Positions 1 to 5,670 of a stretch of 6,955 nucleotides of DNA are shown here, piece after piece. How positions within the stretch are numbered: position 1 is the stretch's first letter; each line of letters opens with the position of its first letter. The position numbers and the translations under genes were made by a program. The stretch spans positions 1 to 6,955 of the forward strand of contig DATBDE010000141.1 in assembly GCA_036270095.1 (NCBI GenBank), in the 5' to 3' direction. Under the pieces are notes generated by a model. The model was given only the letters and a program-made list of their open reading frames with translations. It did no database searches and had not been told where the DNA came from. Origin of the DNA: DATBDE01 sp036270095. Its GTDB lineage: Bacteria > Actinomycetota > Thermoleophilia > Solirubrobacterales > Solirubrobacteraceae.

Positions 1-214
1 GTCCAGGAGAACCGCTCGGACCCAGGCCGGCCCCGGTAGCGAACAGCGTGCGCAGCTCGGTCGTGGCGCGTTCCCACTCGACGTGGCACCACCCGATCGC
101 GGTGAACGCGGAGTCCCAGCTCCACTGGTGGGGGTAGAGCCGCGGGCCGGGCCGCGTCGCGTCGCCCAGCCAGTTCTCGTCCAGCACGTCGTGTGCGGCT
201 TGTGCGAGTTCCAT
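1..214 (-). CDS. Partial glycoside hydrolase, GH63/MGH1-like (N-terminal 71 codons)
   Basis: This is the 5' end of a minus-strand gene that runs off the left edge, with ATG at 214-212. The visible N-terminus holds the motif LYPHQWSWDSAFTAIGW at about residues 27-42, followed by ERA-TTEL-TLF. This wording is typical of the (alpha/alpha)6-barrel GH63/MGH1-like hydrolases, which include glucosylglycerate and mannosylglycerate hydrolases and trehalase/amylo-glucosidase relatives. Such enzymes cleave small alpha-glucosides in the cytoplasm; the substrate cannot be assigned from this fragment. After LRTLF (residue 57) family members usually continue with something like GQ-x-GMxPH. Here the frame reads ATGAGLGPSG instead, and neither alternative frame restores the motif, so the gene may be divergent or damaged near the edge. 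No Shine-Dalgarno is visible, and a CAGAAT hexamer lies 6 nt before the ATG, consistent with a leaderless mRNA. It is divergent from the STAS gene with a 20-bp gap. Confidence 0.72.
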   Translation of the reverse strand, partial: MELAQAAHDVLDENWLGDATRPGPRLYPHQWSWDSAFTAIGWCHVEWERATTELRTLFATGAGLGPSGSPG

Positions 215-219
215 CCCGC

Positions 220-226
220 TATTCTG
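220..226. promoter_or_regulatory. Candidate bidirectional -10 element between the hydrolase and STAS genes
   Basis: The heptamer TATTCTG reads as TATTCT (fits TAnnnT) on the plus strand, ending 9 nt before the STAS GTG. It reads as CAGAAT on the minus strand, ending 6 nt before the hydrolase ATG. With only 20 bp between the two start codons there is no room for separate promoters with leaders, so one shared -10 feeding two leaderless or nearly leaderless transcripts is the simplest reading. No convincing -35 is seen on either side. This is inference from spacing. Confidence 0.35.
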
Positions 227-234
227 CGCGCGGC

Positions 235-576
235 GTGAGCCTCCTCGACCTGACCACCGAGGCGCAGGGCGACGGCGTTCGGATCGTCCTGACCGGAGAG
301 CTGGACATCTCCACCGCGCCGCGCGTGGAGGACGAGCTGCGCCGCGTGGAGGAGGGCCGCCCGGCGGTGATCCTCCTCGATCTGCGCGAGCTCGAGTTCA
401 TGGACTCGACCGGCCTGCGCGTGATCGTGTCCGCGGACGGGCGCGCGCGCGAGGAGGACCGCGTCCTGCGGCTCGTGCGCGGCCCCGAGGCCGTGCAGCG
501 GATCTTCCGGGTCACCCGGCTCGACGAGCGGCTCGAGATCGGCGACGACCCCGACGCGCTGATCAAGAGCGCGTAG
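235..576 (+). CDS. STAS-domain anti-sigma factor antagonist (SpoIIAA/RsbV-like)
   Basis: This is a 113-residue single-domain STAS protein, the usual size for RsbV/SpoIIAA. The fold signature is clear: a first beta strand VRIVLTGELDIS (residues 15-26), then VILLDLRELEFMDSTGLR (45-62). The conserved serine S58 sits in the D-S-T-G-L motif. In this family an anti-sigma kinase phosphorylates that serine and a PP2C phosphatase dephosphorylates it; the unphosphorylated form binds the kinase and frees the sigma factor. GTG 235 is preferred because an upstream in-frame GTG at 193 would overlap the divergent hydrolase gene and add residues unlike the family. The stop TAG lies 1 nt from the stop of the convergent Lrp gene. 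No RsbW kinase gene is adjacent. A SpoIIE-like phosphatase (2049-3902) and a SigB/F-like sigma factor (5671-6417) in the same window are plausible partners by inference only. Confidence 0.92.
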   Translation: MSLLDLTTEAQGDGVRIVLTGELDISTAPRVEDELRRVEEGRPAVILLDLRELEFMDSTGLRVIVSADGRAREEDRVLRLVRGPEAVQRIFRVTRLDERLEIGDDPDALIKSA

Positions 577-577
577 C

Positions 578-1081
578 TCACACCGGCCGCAGGTCGGCGA
601 CGTTGTCCAGGCGGTCGTCCGCGGACGGCAGCCGCACCGCGCGCGCCAACACCGGCGAGGACTGCATGATCGACGTGGTCGTCTGGCCGTACGGCGTGAA
701 CACGTCGATGGTCTCCTCCAGGTGCTCGACGTCGCGCACGTACAGCTTCATGAAGAAGCAGTCCTCGCCGGTGATCCGGTGGCACTCGACCACCTCGGGC
801 GTGCGCTGGGCGATCGCGGCCACCTTGGCGATCTGCCGCGGTGCTGGACGGATGCGGAGGATGGCGCCGAGCGTGTAGCCGATCGCGCGCGGGTCCACGG
901 CGGCGTGGTAGCCGGTGATGACGCCCGCGTCCTGCAGGCGCTGCAGCCGCTCGGCGACGGCGGGCGATGAGAGGCCGACCCGGCGCCCGAGCTCGGCCAG
1001 CGTCAGGCGGGCATCGCCTTGGAGCTCGGCCAGGAGGGTGACATTGGCCGGATCGAGGATTTCCCGTTGATTCGAAGGCAT
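578..1081 (-). CDS. Lrp/AsnC family transcriptional regulator
   Basis: The protein has 167 residues from ATG 1081; a GTG immediately upstream at 1084 is an alternative. Residues about 8-56 form the AsnC-type winged helix-turn-helix (LDPANVTLLAEL, then LTLAELGRRVGLSSPAVAER, then GVITGYHAAVDP). Residues about 68-145 form the RAM ligand-binding and oligomerisation domain, with the conserved HRITGEDCFFMKLYVRD stretch at 101-117; the G-x-D loop (G105, D107) is the usual effector site. The length is normal for Lrp. Family members bind DNA as dimers or octamers and respond to amino acids or related metabolites. The gene is divergent from an EamA exporter with a 65-bp gap, a common arrangement in which the regulator controls the exporter, so that exporter is the likely target (inference). 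No SD is evident; TATTCT 7 nt before the ATG suggests a leaderless transcript. Its 3' end abuts the STAS gene. Confidence 0.94.
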   Translation of the reverse strand: MPSNQREILDPANVTLLAELQGDARLTLAELGRRVGLSSPAVAERLQRLQDAGVITGYHAAVDPRAIGYTLGAILRIRPAPRQIAKVAAIAQRTPEVVECHRITGEDCFFMKLYVRDVEHLEETIDVFTPYGQTTTSIMQSSPVLARAVRLPSADDRLDNVADLRPV

Positions 1082-1088
1082 CACCGCG

Positions 1089-1094
1089 AGAATA
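1089..1094 (-). promoter_or_regulatory. Candidate -10 element for the Lrp gene
   Basis: On the minus strand this hexamer reads TATTCT, matching TAnnnT and identical to the element before the STAS gene. Seven nucleotides separate it from the ATG at 1081, so the transcript would begin at or next to the start codon. On the plus strand the overlapping sequence reads GAGAAT (1088-1093), which could also serve the divergent exporter and would give it a leader of about 45 nt to ATG 1147. No clear -35 is seen. Confidence 0.35.
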
Positions 1095-1146
1095 CCGTCG
1101 ATTGCCCCTGTTGTGTAGGCCCGTCACCAGGCATGCTGTCGTCTCG

Positions 1147-2052
1147 ATGCCGCCTTCCGCGTACTTCGTCGGCAGCGCCGTCTTCCACTACCTCGGGCCG
1201 TCGTTCGCCGTCCTGCTGTTCGCCCGCGTCGAGCCGCTAGGCGTGGCGTGGCTGCGGATCGTCTCGGCGGCGGTGATCTTCGCCGCGTGGCGCCGGCCCT
1301 GGCGCTTCCTGCGCAACCGGCTGCTGCTGGCCTGGGGCCTGGTGCTGGCGGTGATGAACTGCTGCTTCTACCTGGCCATCGACCGCCTGCCGCTCGGCAC
1401 CGTGGCGGCGATCGAGTTCCTGCCGGTCATCGTGCTGGCGGCGCTGGGCGCGCGCACGCCGCGCAACGTCGCCGCGCTCGTGCTCGCGGTCCCGGGCGTA
1501 TACCTGCTCACCGACGTGCAGCTCGCGGGCGAGCCGCTGGGCGTGGCCTTCGCCTTCGCCAACGCGGTGCTGTTCGCGCTCTACATCGTGCTCGCCCACC
1601 GCGTCTCGCGCCAGCAGGGGGTCAAGTCTTTCTTTGCCGCACGGGGTGCGGCAAAGAAAGACTTGACCCCTGACGGCATCGACGGCTTGGCCGCCTCGAT
1701 GCTCATCGCCGCCGTGATCGCCACGCCGCTGGCGGGCTGGGCGGCGGTGCCGGCCTTCGACGACCCGGTCGCGCTGGCGGCCGGCATCGGCGTCGGCCTG
1801 ACCTCCTCGGTCATCCCCTACATCTGCGACCAGCTGGCGATGAAGCAGCTGGCCCGCTCGACCTACGCGCTCATGGTCTCGCTGCTGCCCGCCACGGCCA
1901 CCGTCATCGGCATCGTGGTGCTGGCCCAGATCCCGTCCTGGGTCGAGGTCCTCGGCGTCGTGCTGGTCGTCGCCGGCGTGGCCGTGCATCGCGACCCCGC
2001 CGAGGCCGAGCCCGAGCCCGACGCGAGCGCGCTGGCCGCGCAGAGCGGCTAG
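1147..2052 (+). CDS. EamA/DMT-family membrane exporter carrying an in-frame palindrome insertion
   Basis: This is a 301-residue membrane protein with about ten hydrophobic segments (near 8-26, 32-48, 59-77, 84-101, 107-122, 131-150, 180-199, 208-226, 239-260 and 263-280), the 5+5 topology of EamA drug/metabolite transporters (RhtA/YdcZ-like). These export amino acids or other small metabolites through the inner membrane; the substrate is unknown. The second EamA repeat starts near LGVAFAFANAVLFALYIVLAHR. Residues G158-P175, between helices 6 and 7 on the predicted cytoplasmic side, are encoded by a perfect 53-bp palindrome and are foreign to the family; the flanking residues (HRVSRQQ and DGIDGLAAS) read like a normal short loop. 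The C-terminal tail (281-301) is Glu/Pro/Ala-rich. ATG 1147 starts just before helix 1; a TTG at 1102 would add 15 residues. No SD is obvious. The divergent Lrp gene is the likely regulator. The stop codon overlaps that of the convergent phosphatase gene. Confidence 0.92.
   Translation: MPPSAYFVGSAVFHYLGPSFAVLLFARVEPLGVAWLRIVSAAVIFAAWRRPWRFLRNRLLLAWGLVLAVMNCCFYLAIDRLPLGTVAAIEFLPVIVLAALGARTPRNVAALVLAVPGVYLLTDVQLAGEPLGVAFAFANAVLFALYIVLAHRVSRQQGVKSFFAARGAAKKDLTPDGIDGLAASMLIAAVIATPLAGWAAVPAFDDPVALAAGIGVGLTSSVIPYICDQLAMKQLARSTYALMVSLLPATATVIGIVVLAQIPSWVEVLGVVLVVAGVAVHRDPAEAEPEPDASALAAQSG
1618..1670. repeat. Perfect 53-bp palindrome (25-bp arms, 3-nt GGG loop) inserted in a coding region
   Basis: The left arm 1618-1642 begins GGGGTCAAGTCTTTC and ends GCCGCAC. 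The right arm 1646-1670 is its exact reverse complement, ending GACTTGACCCC. I checked all 25 pairs and found no mismatch. The outer half of each arm is AT/pyrimidine-rich, unlike the gene around it, and brings codons otherwise little used here (TCT, TTT, AAA, TTG, CCT). Symmetry fails outside 1618/1670 (G1617 against T1671). Two of the three plus frames are open through the element, and the gene uses one, giving GVKSFFAARGAAKKDLTP. No T-tract follows the GC-rich core, so it is not a normal terminator. A REP-like or RAYT-mobilised element is the likeliest origin (inference); no transposase gene is in the window. Confidence 0.93.
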
Positions 2053-3902
2053 CTCAGCCGGCCCTCGAGCTCGGTGTCGCCCTCCACCTCGTTCGCGCCC
2101 TCGATCCCGACCGGCCGTACGCGCGCGACGAGGATGGCGATGTCGTCGCGCAGCTCGCCGCCGGTGGCCTCCGCCGCCGCGCGCTCGATGCGCGCGGCGA
2201 GCGCGGCCGGCTCGAGGCCGTGGCCCGCGGCCACGAGCGCCTCCAGCGCGTCCGGCTCGAGGATGCGCAGCGGGGCGCCGGCCTCGGTGACGCCATCGGT
2301 GTAGAAGACGACGCTGTCGCCGGGGTCGAGCTCGAGCGCCTCGTCGCGCAGGTCGGGCTCGTCGAGGACGCCGAGCAGCGAGCCCGGCCGACCGATGGGC
2401 TTGACCCCGCCGTCCGCGCTCAGCAGCAGCGGCAGCGGGTGGCCGCCGCTGGCCAGCACGAGGATCGCGCCGTCGTCGCGGATGTCGAAGCGCCCGAGCG
2501 CGACGGTGCAGAAGTCCGCGCCGGTGCGCTGCCGCAGCAGGGCGTCGTTGAGCAGGCTGAGGATGTGGCTGGGGTAGGAGCGCTGCATGGCGCCGGCGCG
2601 GATCGTGTAGCGCGCCAGCGCGGTGACCGCGGCCGCATCCGGGCCCTTGCCGCAGACGTCGCCGACGACGAGCGCCCACCCGCCGTCGCCGACCTCGAAG
2701 AGGTCGTAGAAGTCGCCGCCCACGTCGCCGGTGCCGGCCGCGCGGAAGCGCGCGGCCACCTCGAGGCCGGGGATCGCCGGCAGCACGGGCGGGAGCAGGC
2801 TCTCCTGCAGCGCCCGGGCGGTGTGGGCGCGGTCCGAGAACAGCCGCGCGTTGGCCAGCGCGAGGCCCCCGCGGCGTGCGAACTCCACCGCGACCTCGAG
2901 GTCGTGCGCGTCGTATGGCGCGGCCTCGAGGTCGCGGATGAGGCTCAACGCGGCCAGCGTGCGTCCGCGGGCGACGAGCGGGGCGACGATCAGGTCGGGG
3001 CGCAGCTGCGGCGTCCCGGTACGCAGGACCGCGTACACGGCCTCGCCGCGGTCGGGGTCGGAGGGCGGGATCTCATCGATCTCCGCACGGGCGGCGACGG
3101 CCGGCACGGCGACCCGCTCCAGCGCGCCCACCGCGGCGTCGTAGTCGAGGGTCTCCGCCAGGGCGGCGGAGACATCGGCCAGGAAGCGCTGCGCCCGCTC
3201 GGCGAGCTTGGTGACGGTGACGTCCTCGAGCACGTTGATGGCAAGGTCGGGCGCACCGTCCGGCCCCATCACCGGCTGGGCCTTGACCACCACGTAGCGC
3301 TCCTCGCCGGTCAGGCGCGAGCGAAACCGCACGGTGGCGGGCGTCGGCGCCTCGCCGGCCAGCGCCAAGCGGCCGGGCAGGCGCTCAGGGGAGAAGGGGC
3401 GGCCGTCGAGGTCGATGATCTCGAAGCGGTCGAGCAGTTGCTCGGGCGGCGTCTGCAGCAGCTCCTCGGGGGATGAGAAGCCCATCGCCCGCACGGCGGC
3501 GTCGTTGGCGTAGACGACCCGGCCGGTGCGGTCCTGCGCCGTGATCCCGTCGGCGACCGCGCCGAGCATGACCTGGAGCTCCTCGCGGGCGGAGTGCTGC
3601 TCGCGCTCGGCGTCCTCGCTGCCCGAGCGCAGGGCGGCGATCCACACCGCCAGCACGCCGCCGACCACCACAACGCCGAGCCCGGTCACCACGTCGGTCT
3701 CGCCGAGCGAGCCGTTGATCGCTGCCACGGCCAGCGCGAGCGCGAGCGCCACGACGCCCACGGCTGCGGTCGTGCGCGGGGTGCCGCGAGTCGCGACCAG
3801 CAGCGGCCCGACGAGGAACAGCTCGACCGGGAACGTGCTGCCGCCGAGGGCGGTGGCGAGCACGCCGAAGCTGAGCATGACCGCGAGGGAAACGGCCGTC
3901 AT
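2049..3902 (-). CDS. Membrane-anchored PAS-GAF-PP2C (SpoIIE/RsbU-like) serine phosphatase
   Basis: The protein has 617 residues. An N-terminal membrane region (about 1-91, with hydrophobic stretches near 4-20, 25-37, 46-62 and 71-91) leads into a short helical linker. A PAS domain follows (about 107-232; VADGITAQDRTGRVVYANDAA at its start), then a GAF-like domain (about 236-355), then a C-terminal PP2C/SpoIIE phosphatase (about 365-594). Metal-binding motifs are intact: GDVGGDFYD (D393, D397), VVGDVCGKG (D415), ASGGHP (484-489), FYTDGVTEA (D536) and RDDIAIL (D586-D587). Such enzymes dephosphorylate STAS anti-sigma antagonists and so release a sigma factor; the PAS and GAF domains would sense a signal. 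The STAS protein at 235-576 is a candidate substrate, by inference. ATG 3902 is preceded by TAGTAT 6 nt upstream and no SD. The 3' end shares CTAG with the convergent exporter gene. The C-terminal tail (about 600-617) is acidic. Confidence 0.94.
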   Translation of the reverse strand: MTAVSLAVMLSFGVLATALGGSTFPVELFLVGPLLVATRGTPRTTAAVGVVALALALAVAAINGSLGETDVVTGLGVVVVGGVLAVWIAALRSGSEDAEREQHSAREELQVMLGAVADGITAQDRTGRVVYANDAAVRAMGFSSPEELLQTPPEQLLDRFEIIDLDGRPFSPERLPGRLALAGEAPTPATVRFRSRLTGEERYVVVKAQPVMGPDGAPDLAINVLEDVTVTKLAERAQRFLADVSAALAETLDYDAAVGALERVAVPAVAARAEIDEIPPSDPDRGEAVYAVLRTGTPQLRPDLIVAPLVARGRTLAALSLIRDLEAAPYDAHDLEVAVEFARRGGLALANARLFSDRAHTARALQESLLPPVLPAIPGLEVAARFRAAGTGDVGGDFYDLFEVGDGGWALVVGDVCGKGPDAAAVTALARYTIRAGAMQRSYPSHILSLLNDALLRQRTGADFCTVALGRFDIRDDGAILVLASGGHPLPLLLSADGGVKPIGRPGSLLGVLDEPDLRDEALELDPGDSVVFYTDGVTEAGAPLRILEPDALEALVAAGHGLEPAALAARIERAAAEATGGELRDDIAILVARVRPVGIEGANEVEGDTELEGRLS

Positions 3903-3908
3903 TGACCG

Positions 3909-3914
3909 ATACTA
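3909..3914 (-). promoter_or_regulatory. Candidate -10 element for the PP2C phosphatase gene
   Basis: On the minus strand this reads TAGTAT (TAnnnT), ending 6 nt before ATG 3902. That is the spacing expected if transcription starts at the start codon. No convincing -35 lies 16-18 nt further upstream. Confidence 0.35.
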
Positions 3915-3938
3915 GTTCCGGACCGCAGCGAAGATCGT

Positions 3939-3944
3939 CAGAAT
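3939..3944 (+). promoter_or_regulatory. Candidate -10 element for the methyltransferase gene
   Basis: The sequence reads CAGAAT, one mismatch from TAnnnT and the same hexamer as that facing the hydrolase gene. It ends 7 nt before ATG 3952. TTCCGG at 3916-3921 lies 17 nt upstream but resembles a -35 only weakly. No SD is present in the 7-nt gap. Confidence 0.3.
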
Positions 3945-3951
3945 CACGACC

Positions 3952-4569
3952 ATGGCCTCGCGGGAGCGACTGCTGCGGGTCCTGCGCTCCGCAATCTACG
4001 ACCCGCGCGTGCTTGAGGCCATGGCGGCGGTGCCACGCGACCTCTTCGTGCCCTCCGGCCTGCGCGGTGACGCGTGGGAGAACGCGCCGTTGCCGCTGCC
4101 CGCCGGCCAGACGATCTCGCAGCCGCTCGTGGTTGCGCGCATGTGCGAGCTGCTCGAGCTCGCGCCCACCGACCGCGTGCTCGACGTGGGCACCGGCTCC
4201 GGCTATCACGCGGCGCTACTCGGCCGCCTGGCCGCGCACGTCTGGAGCATCGAGCGCCACGCGGAGCTTTCCGCCTACGCGCGCGTCGCCCTGTCCGCGG
4301 CCGGCGTCGACAACGTGACCCTCGTGGTCGGCGACGGGTCGCTGGGGCTGCCCGAGCAGGCGCCGTTTGACGCCATCAACGTCGCGGCGGCGGCGTGGGA
4401 GCGGGTGCCGGCGGCGCTGGAGGAGCAGCTCACGGTCGGCGGCCGGCTGGTCGCGCCGGTGGACGGCGCGGGCCAGCGCCTCGTGCGCGTGCGGCGGCGC
4501 GAGGACGGCTACGAGCGCCGCTGGCTGGAGCCGGTGCGGTTCGTCCCGCTGGTCCAGGAGGGGCCCTAG
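3952..4569 (+). CDS. pcm: Protein-L-isoaspartate O-methyltransferase family protein (PCMT-like)
   Basis: The protein has 205 residues, the usual size for bacterial Pcm. Residues 20-60 carry the family pattern VLEAMAAVPRDLFVP followed by the loop AGQTISQP (51-58), which shapes the isoaspartyl substrate site. The SAM-binding motif I, VLDVGTGSGYHAALL, lies at 76-90, the acidic ribose-contacting residue falls in SIER (99-102), and the post-motif VGDGSLGLP and FDAINVAAAAWERVPAALEEQL segments follow. The enzyme methylates L-isoaspartyl residues in damaged proteins using S-adenosylmethionine, starting their repair, in the cytosol. Family members usually have a Thr/Ala-rich turn after DAI; NVAAAAWE here is slightly atypical, so a divergent substrate range cannot be excluded. 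ATG 3952 fits the domain start, and no SD is visible. The gene is divergent from the phosphatase (49-bp gap), and its stop shares CTAG (4566-4569) with the convergent topoisomerase gene. Confidence 0.9.
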   Translation: MASRERLLRVLRSAIYDPRVLEAMAAVPRDLFVPSGLRGDAWENAPLPLPAGQTISQPLVVARMCELLELAPTDRVLDVGTGSGYHAALLGRLAAHVWSIERHAELSAYARVALSAAGVDNVTLVVGDGSLGLPEQAPFDAINVAAAAWERVPAALEEQLTVGGRLVAPVDGAGQRLVRVRRREDGYERRWLEPVRFVPLVQEGP

Positions 4570-5549
4570 CCGTCTATCAGATCGAGCACGGCCGCCTCGA
4601 TCGTGCGGCGCCCGCGCTCGTGGGCCGGCGCGATGGTGTCGCCGGCCAGGAAGGCGTCGATCACGCGCGGGTCGACGTAGGAGGTGCGGGCGACCGTCGG
4701 CGTGTTGCCGAGGAAGATCGCGACCTCGCGCACGGCCGCCGTGATCGCGCGCCGGCGGGCGGTCTTCGTGCTCGGGCGGTCGGCGCGACGGGCCAGCGCG
4801 ACGGCGGCCAGCACGGTGCCGTTCCAGGTGCGGAAGTCCTTGGCCGTGACCGCGGCGCCGGCGCGGTCCTTCAGGTACGCGTTGATGTCGTCGGAGCGCA
4901 CGTCGATCCAGCGCCGCCCGTCGCGCCAGGCGAGCAGTTCGTCGGGACCGCCGCGGCGGCGCTTGAGCGCGGCGAGCACCTCGACTACGGCGGGGTCGCC
5001 GATCGTCTGCACACGCCGTTGCCCGCTCTTGGCCGGGTAGTCGAAGACCGCCTCGTCGTCGTCGATGCGCACGTGGTCGCGGCGGATCGTGGCCAGCCCG
5101 AAGGAGCCGTTGTCGGACGCGTAGGCCTCGGACCCGATGCGGAACAGGCCAAGGTCGAGCATGCGCGCCGCGCAGGCCAGGACGCGGTCGCGCCCGGCGC
5201 CGTCGGCCTTGAGGTCGCGCGCGACGCGCCGGCGCAGGCGCGGCAGCGCGCGGGCGAACTCGATCATCTCGTCGAACTTCTGGCGGTCGCGCCGCTGGCG
5301 CCACGCGTCGTGGTAGCGATACTGCTTGCGCCCGGCCGCATCGACGCCGGTGGCCTGCAGGTGACCGCTGGCGTCGGGGCAGATCCACACGTCGCTCCAG
5401 GCGGGAGGAATGGCCAGCGCGCGGATGCGCTCGAGGGTGTCGTCGTCGCGCACCGCACGACCGTCGACGTCGATGTACGAGAAGCCCCGACCGCGTCGGC
5501 GGCGGCGCAGGCCGGGCAGGGAGCAGTCGGAGCGGCGGAGCCGTGGCAC
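4566..5549 (-). CDS. DNA topoisomerase IB (bacterial/poxvirus type)
   Basis: The protein has 327 residues from GTG 5549, reading VPRLRRSDC, where homologs recalled from related bacteria begin. An upstream in-frame GTG at 5603 would add 18 Gly/Pro-rich residues and is less likely. The N-terminal lobe holds GFSYIDVDGRAV, LAIPPAWSDVWICPD and HLQATGVDAAGRKQYRYH (about 22-80). The catalytic domain shows the expected set: R137 in LFRIGSEAYA, K174 in YPAKSGQRR, R240 in KDFRTWNGT, N282 in LGNTP (vaccinia has His; bacterial enzymes have Asn) and the nucleophile Y291 in ARTSYVDPRV. It relaxes supercoiled DNA by forming a transient 3'-phosphotyrosyl link, needs no ATP, and acts on the nucleoid. All key residues are present, so it should be active. 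Only a weak AGG lies 8 nt before GTG 5549. It is divergent from the sigma gene (121-bp gap). Confidence 0.93.
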   Translation of the reverse strand: MPRLRRSDCSLPGLRRRRRGRGFSYIDVDGRAVRDDDTLERIRALAIPPAWSDVWICPDASGHLQATGVDAAGRKQYRYHDAWRQRRDRQKFDEMIEFARALPRLRRRVARDLKADGAGRDRVLACAARMLDLGLFRIGSEAYASDNGSFGLATIRRDHVRIDDDEAVFDYPAKSGQRRVQTIGDPAVVEVLAALKRRRGGPDELLAWRDGRRWIDVRSDDINAYLKDRAGAAVTAKDFRTWNGTVLAAVALARRADRPSTKTARRRAITAAVREVAIFLGNTPTVARTSYVDPRVIDAFLAGDTIAPAHERGRRTIEAAVLDLIDG

Positions 5550-5659
5550 GACCGGGACCTGTTCCCCGGGAGCGCCGCTACCATGCACCCCAGGCGCGCC
5601 CACACACCTGCGTGCCGCGCGGATAGCGCCCCAGCCTCCCGGCGCCCAACAGACGTTTC

Positions 5660-5664
5660 AAGGA
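5660..5664 (+). promoter_or_regulatory. Ribosome binding site of the sigma factor gene
   Basis: AAGGA lies 6 nt before GTG 5671. It decides the start: the open frame continues far upstream, but that stretch overlaps the topoisomerase gene on the other strand and shows no sigma-factor similarity. This is the first gene in the window with a clear Shine-Dalgarno. Confidence 0.7.
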
Positions 5665-5670
5665 CCGGGA

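Noticed and set aside
1618..1670. The palindrome as an intrinsic transcription terminator
   Set aside because: No T-tract follows the stem on either strand, and it lies mid-gene in an otherwise intact open frame.
2400..2412. A second copy of the palindrome end (CTTGACCCC inside the phosphatase gene)
   Set aside because: Only about nine bases match, there is no inverted partner nearby, and the segment is ordinary phosphatase coding sequence.
1237..2679. A 480-residue minus-strand open frame spanning two genes
   Set aside because: It crosses the exporter and the phosphatase C-terminus in a shadow frame and has a low-complexity Arg/His/Gly-rich product. It passes through the palindrome only because that element is open in two of three frames.
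2220..3476. A 418-residue plus-strand open frame opposite the phosphatase gene
   Set aside because: Its protein is Arg/Gly/Ala/Val-rich without any domain pattern, while the opposite strand encodes a phosphatase with all its motifs. Long antisense frames are expected in GC-rich genes.
5410..5670. An 87-residue N-terminal extension of the sigma factor
   Set aside because: It overlaps the topoisomerase N-terminus on the other strand, is low-complexity Arg/Ser/Pro, and a good AAGGA site precedes GTG 5671.
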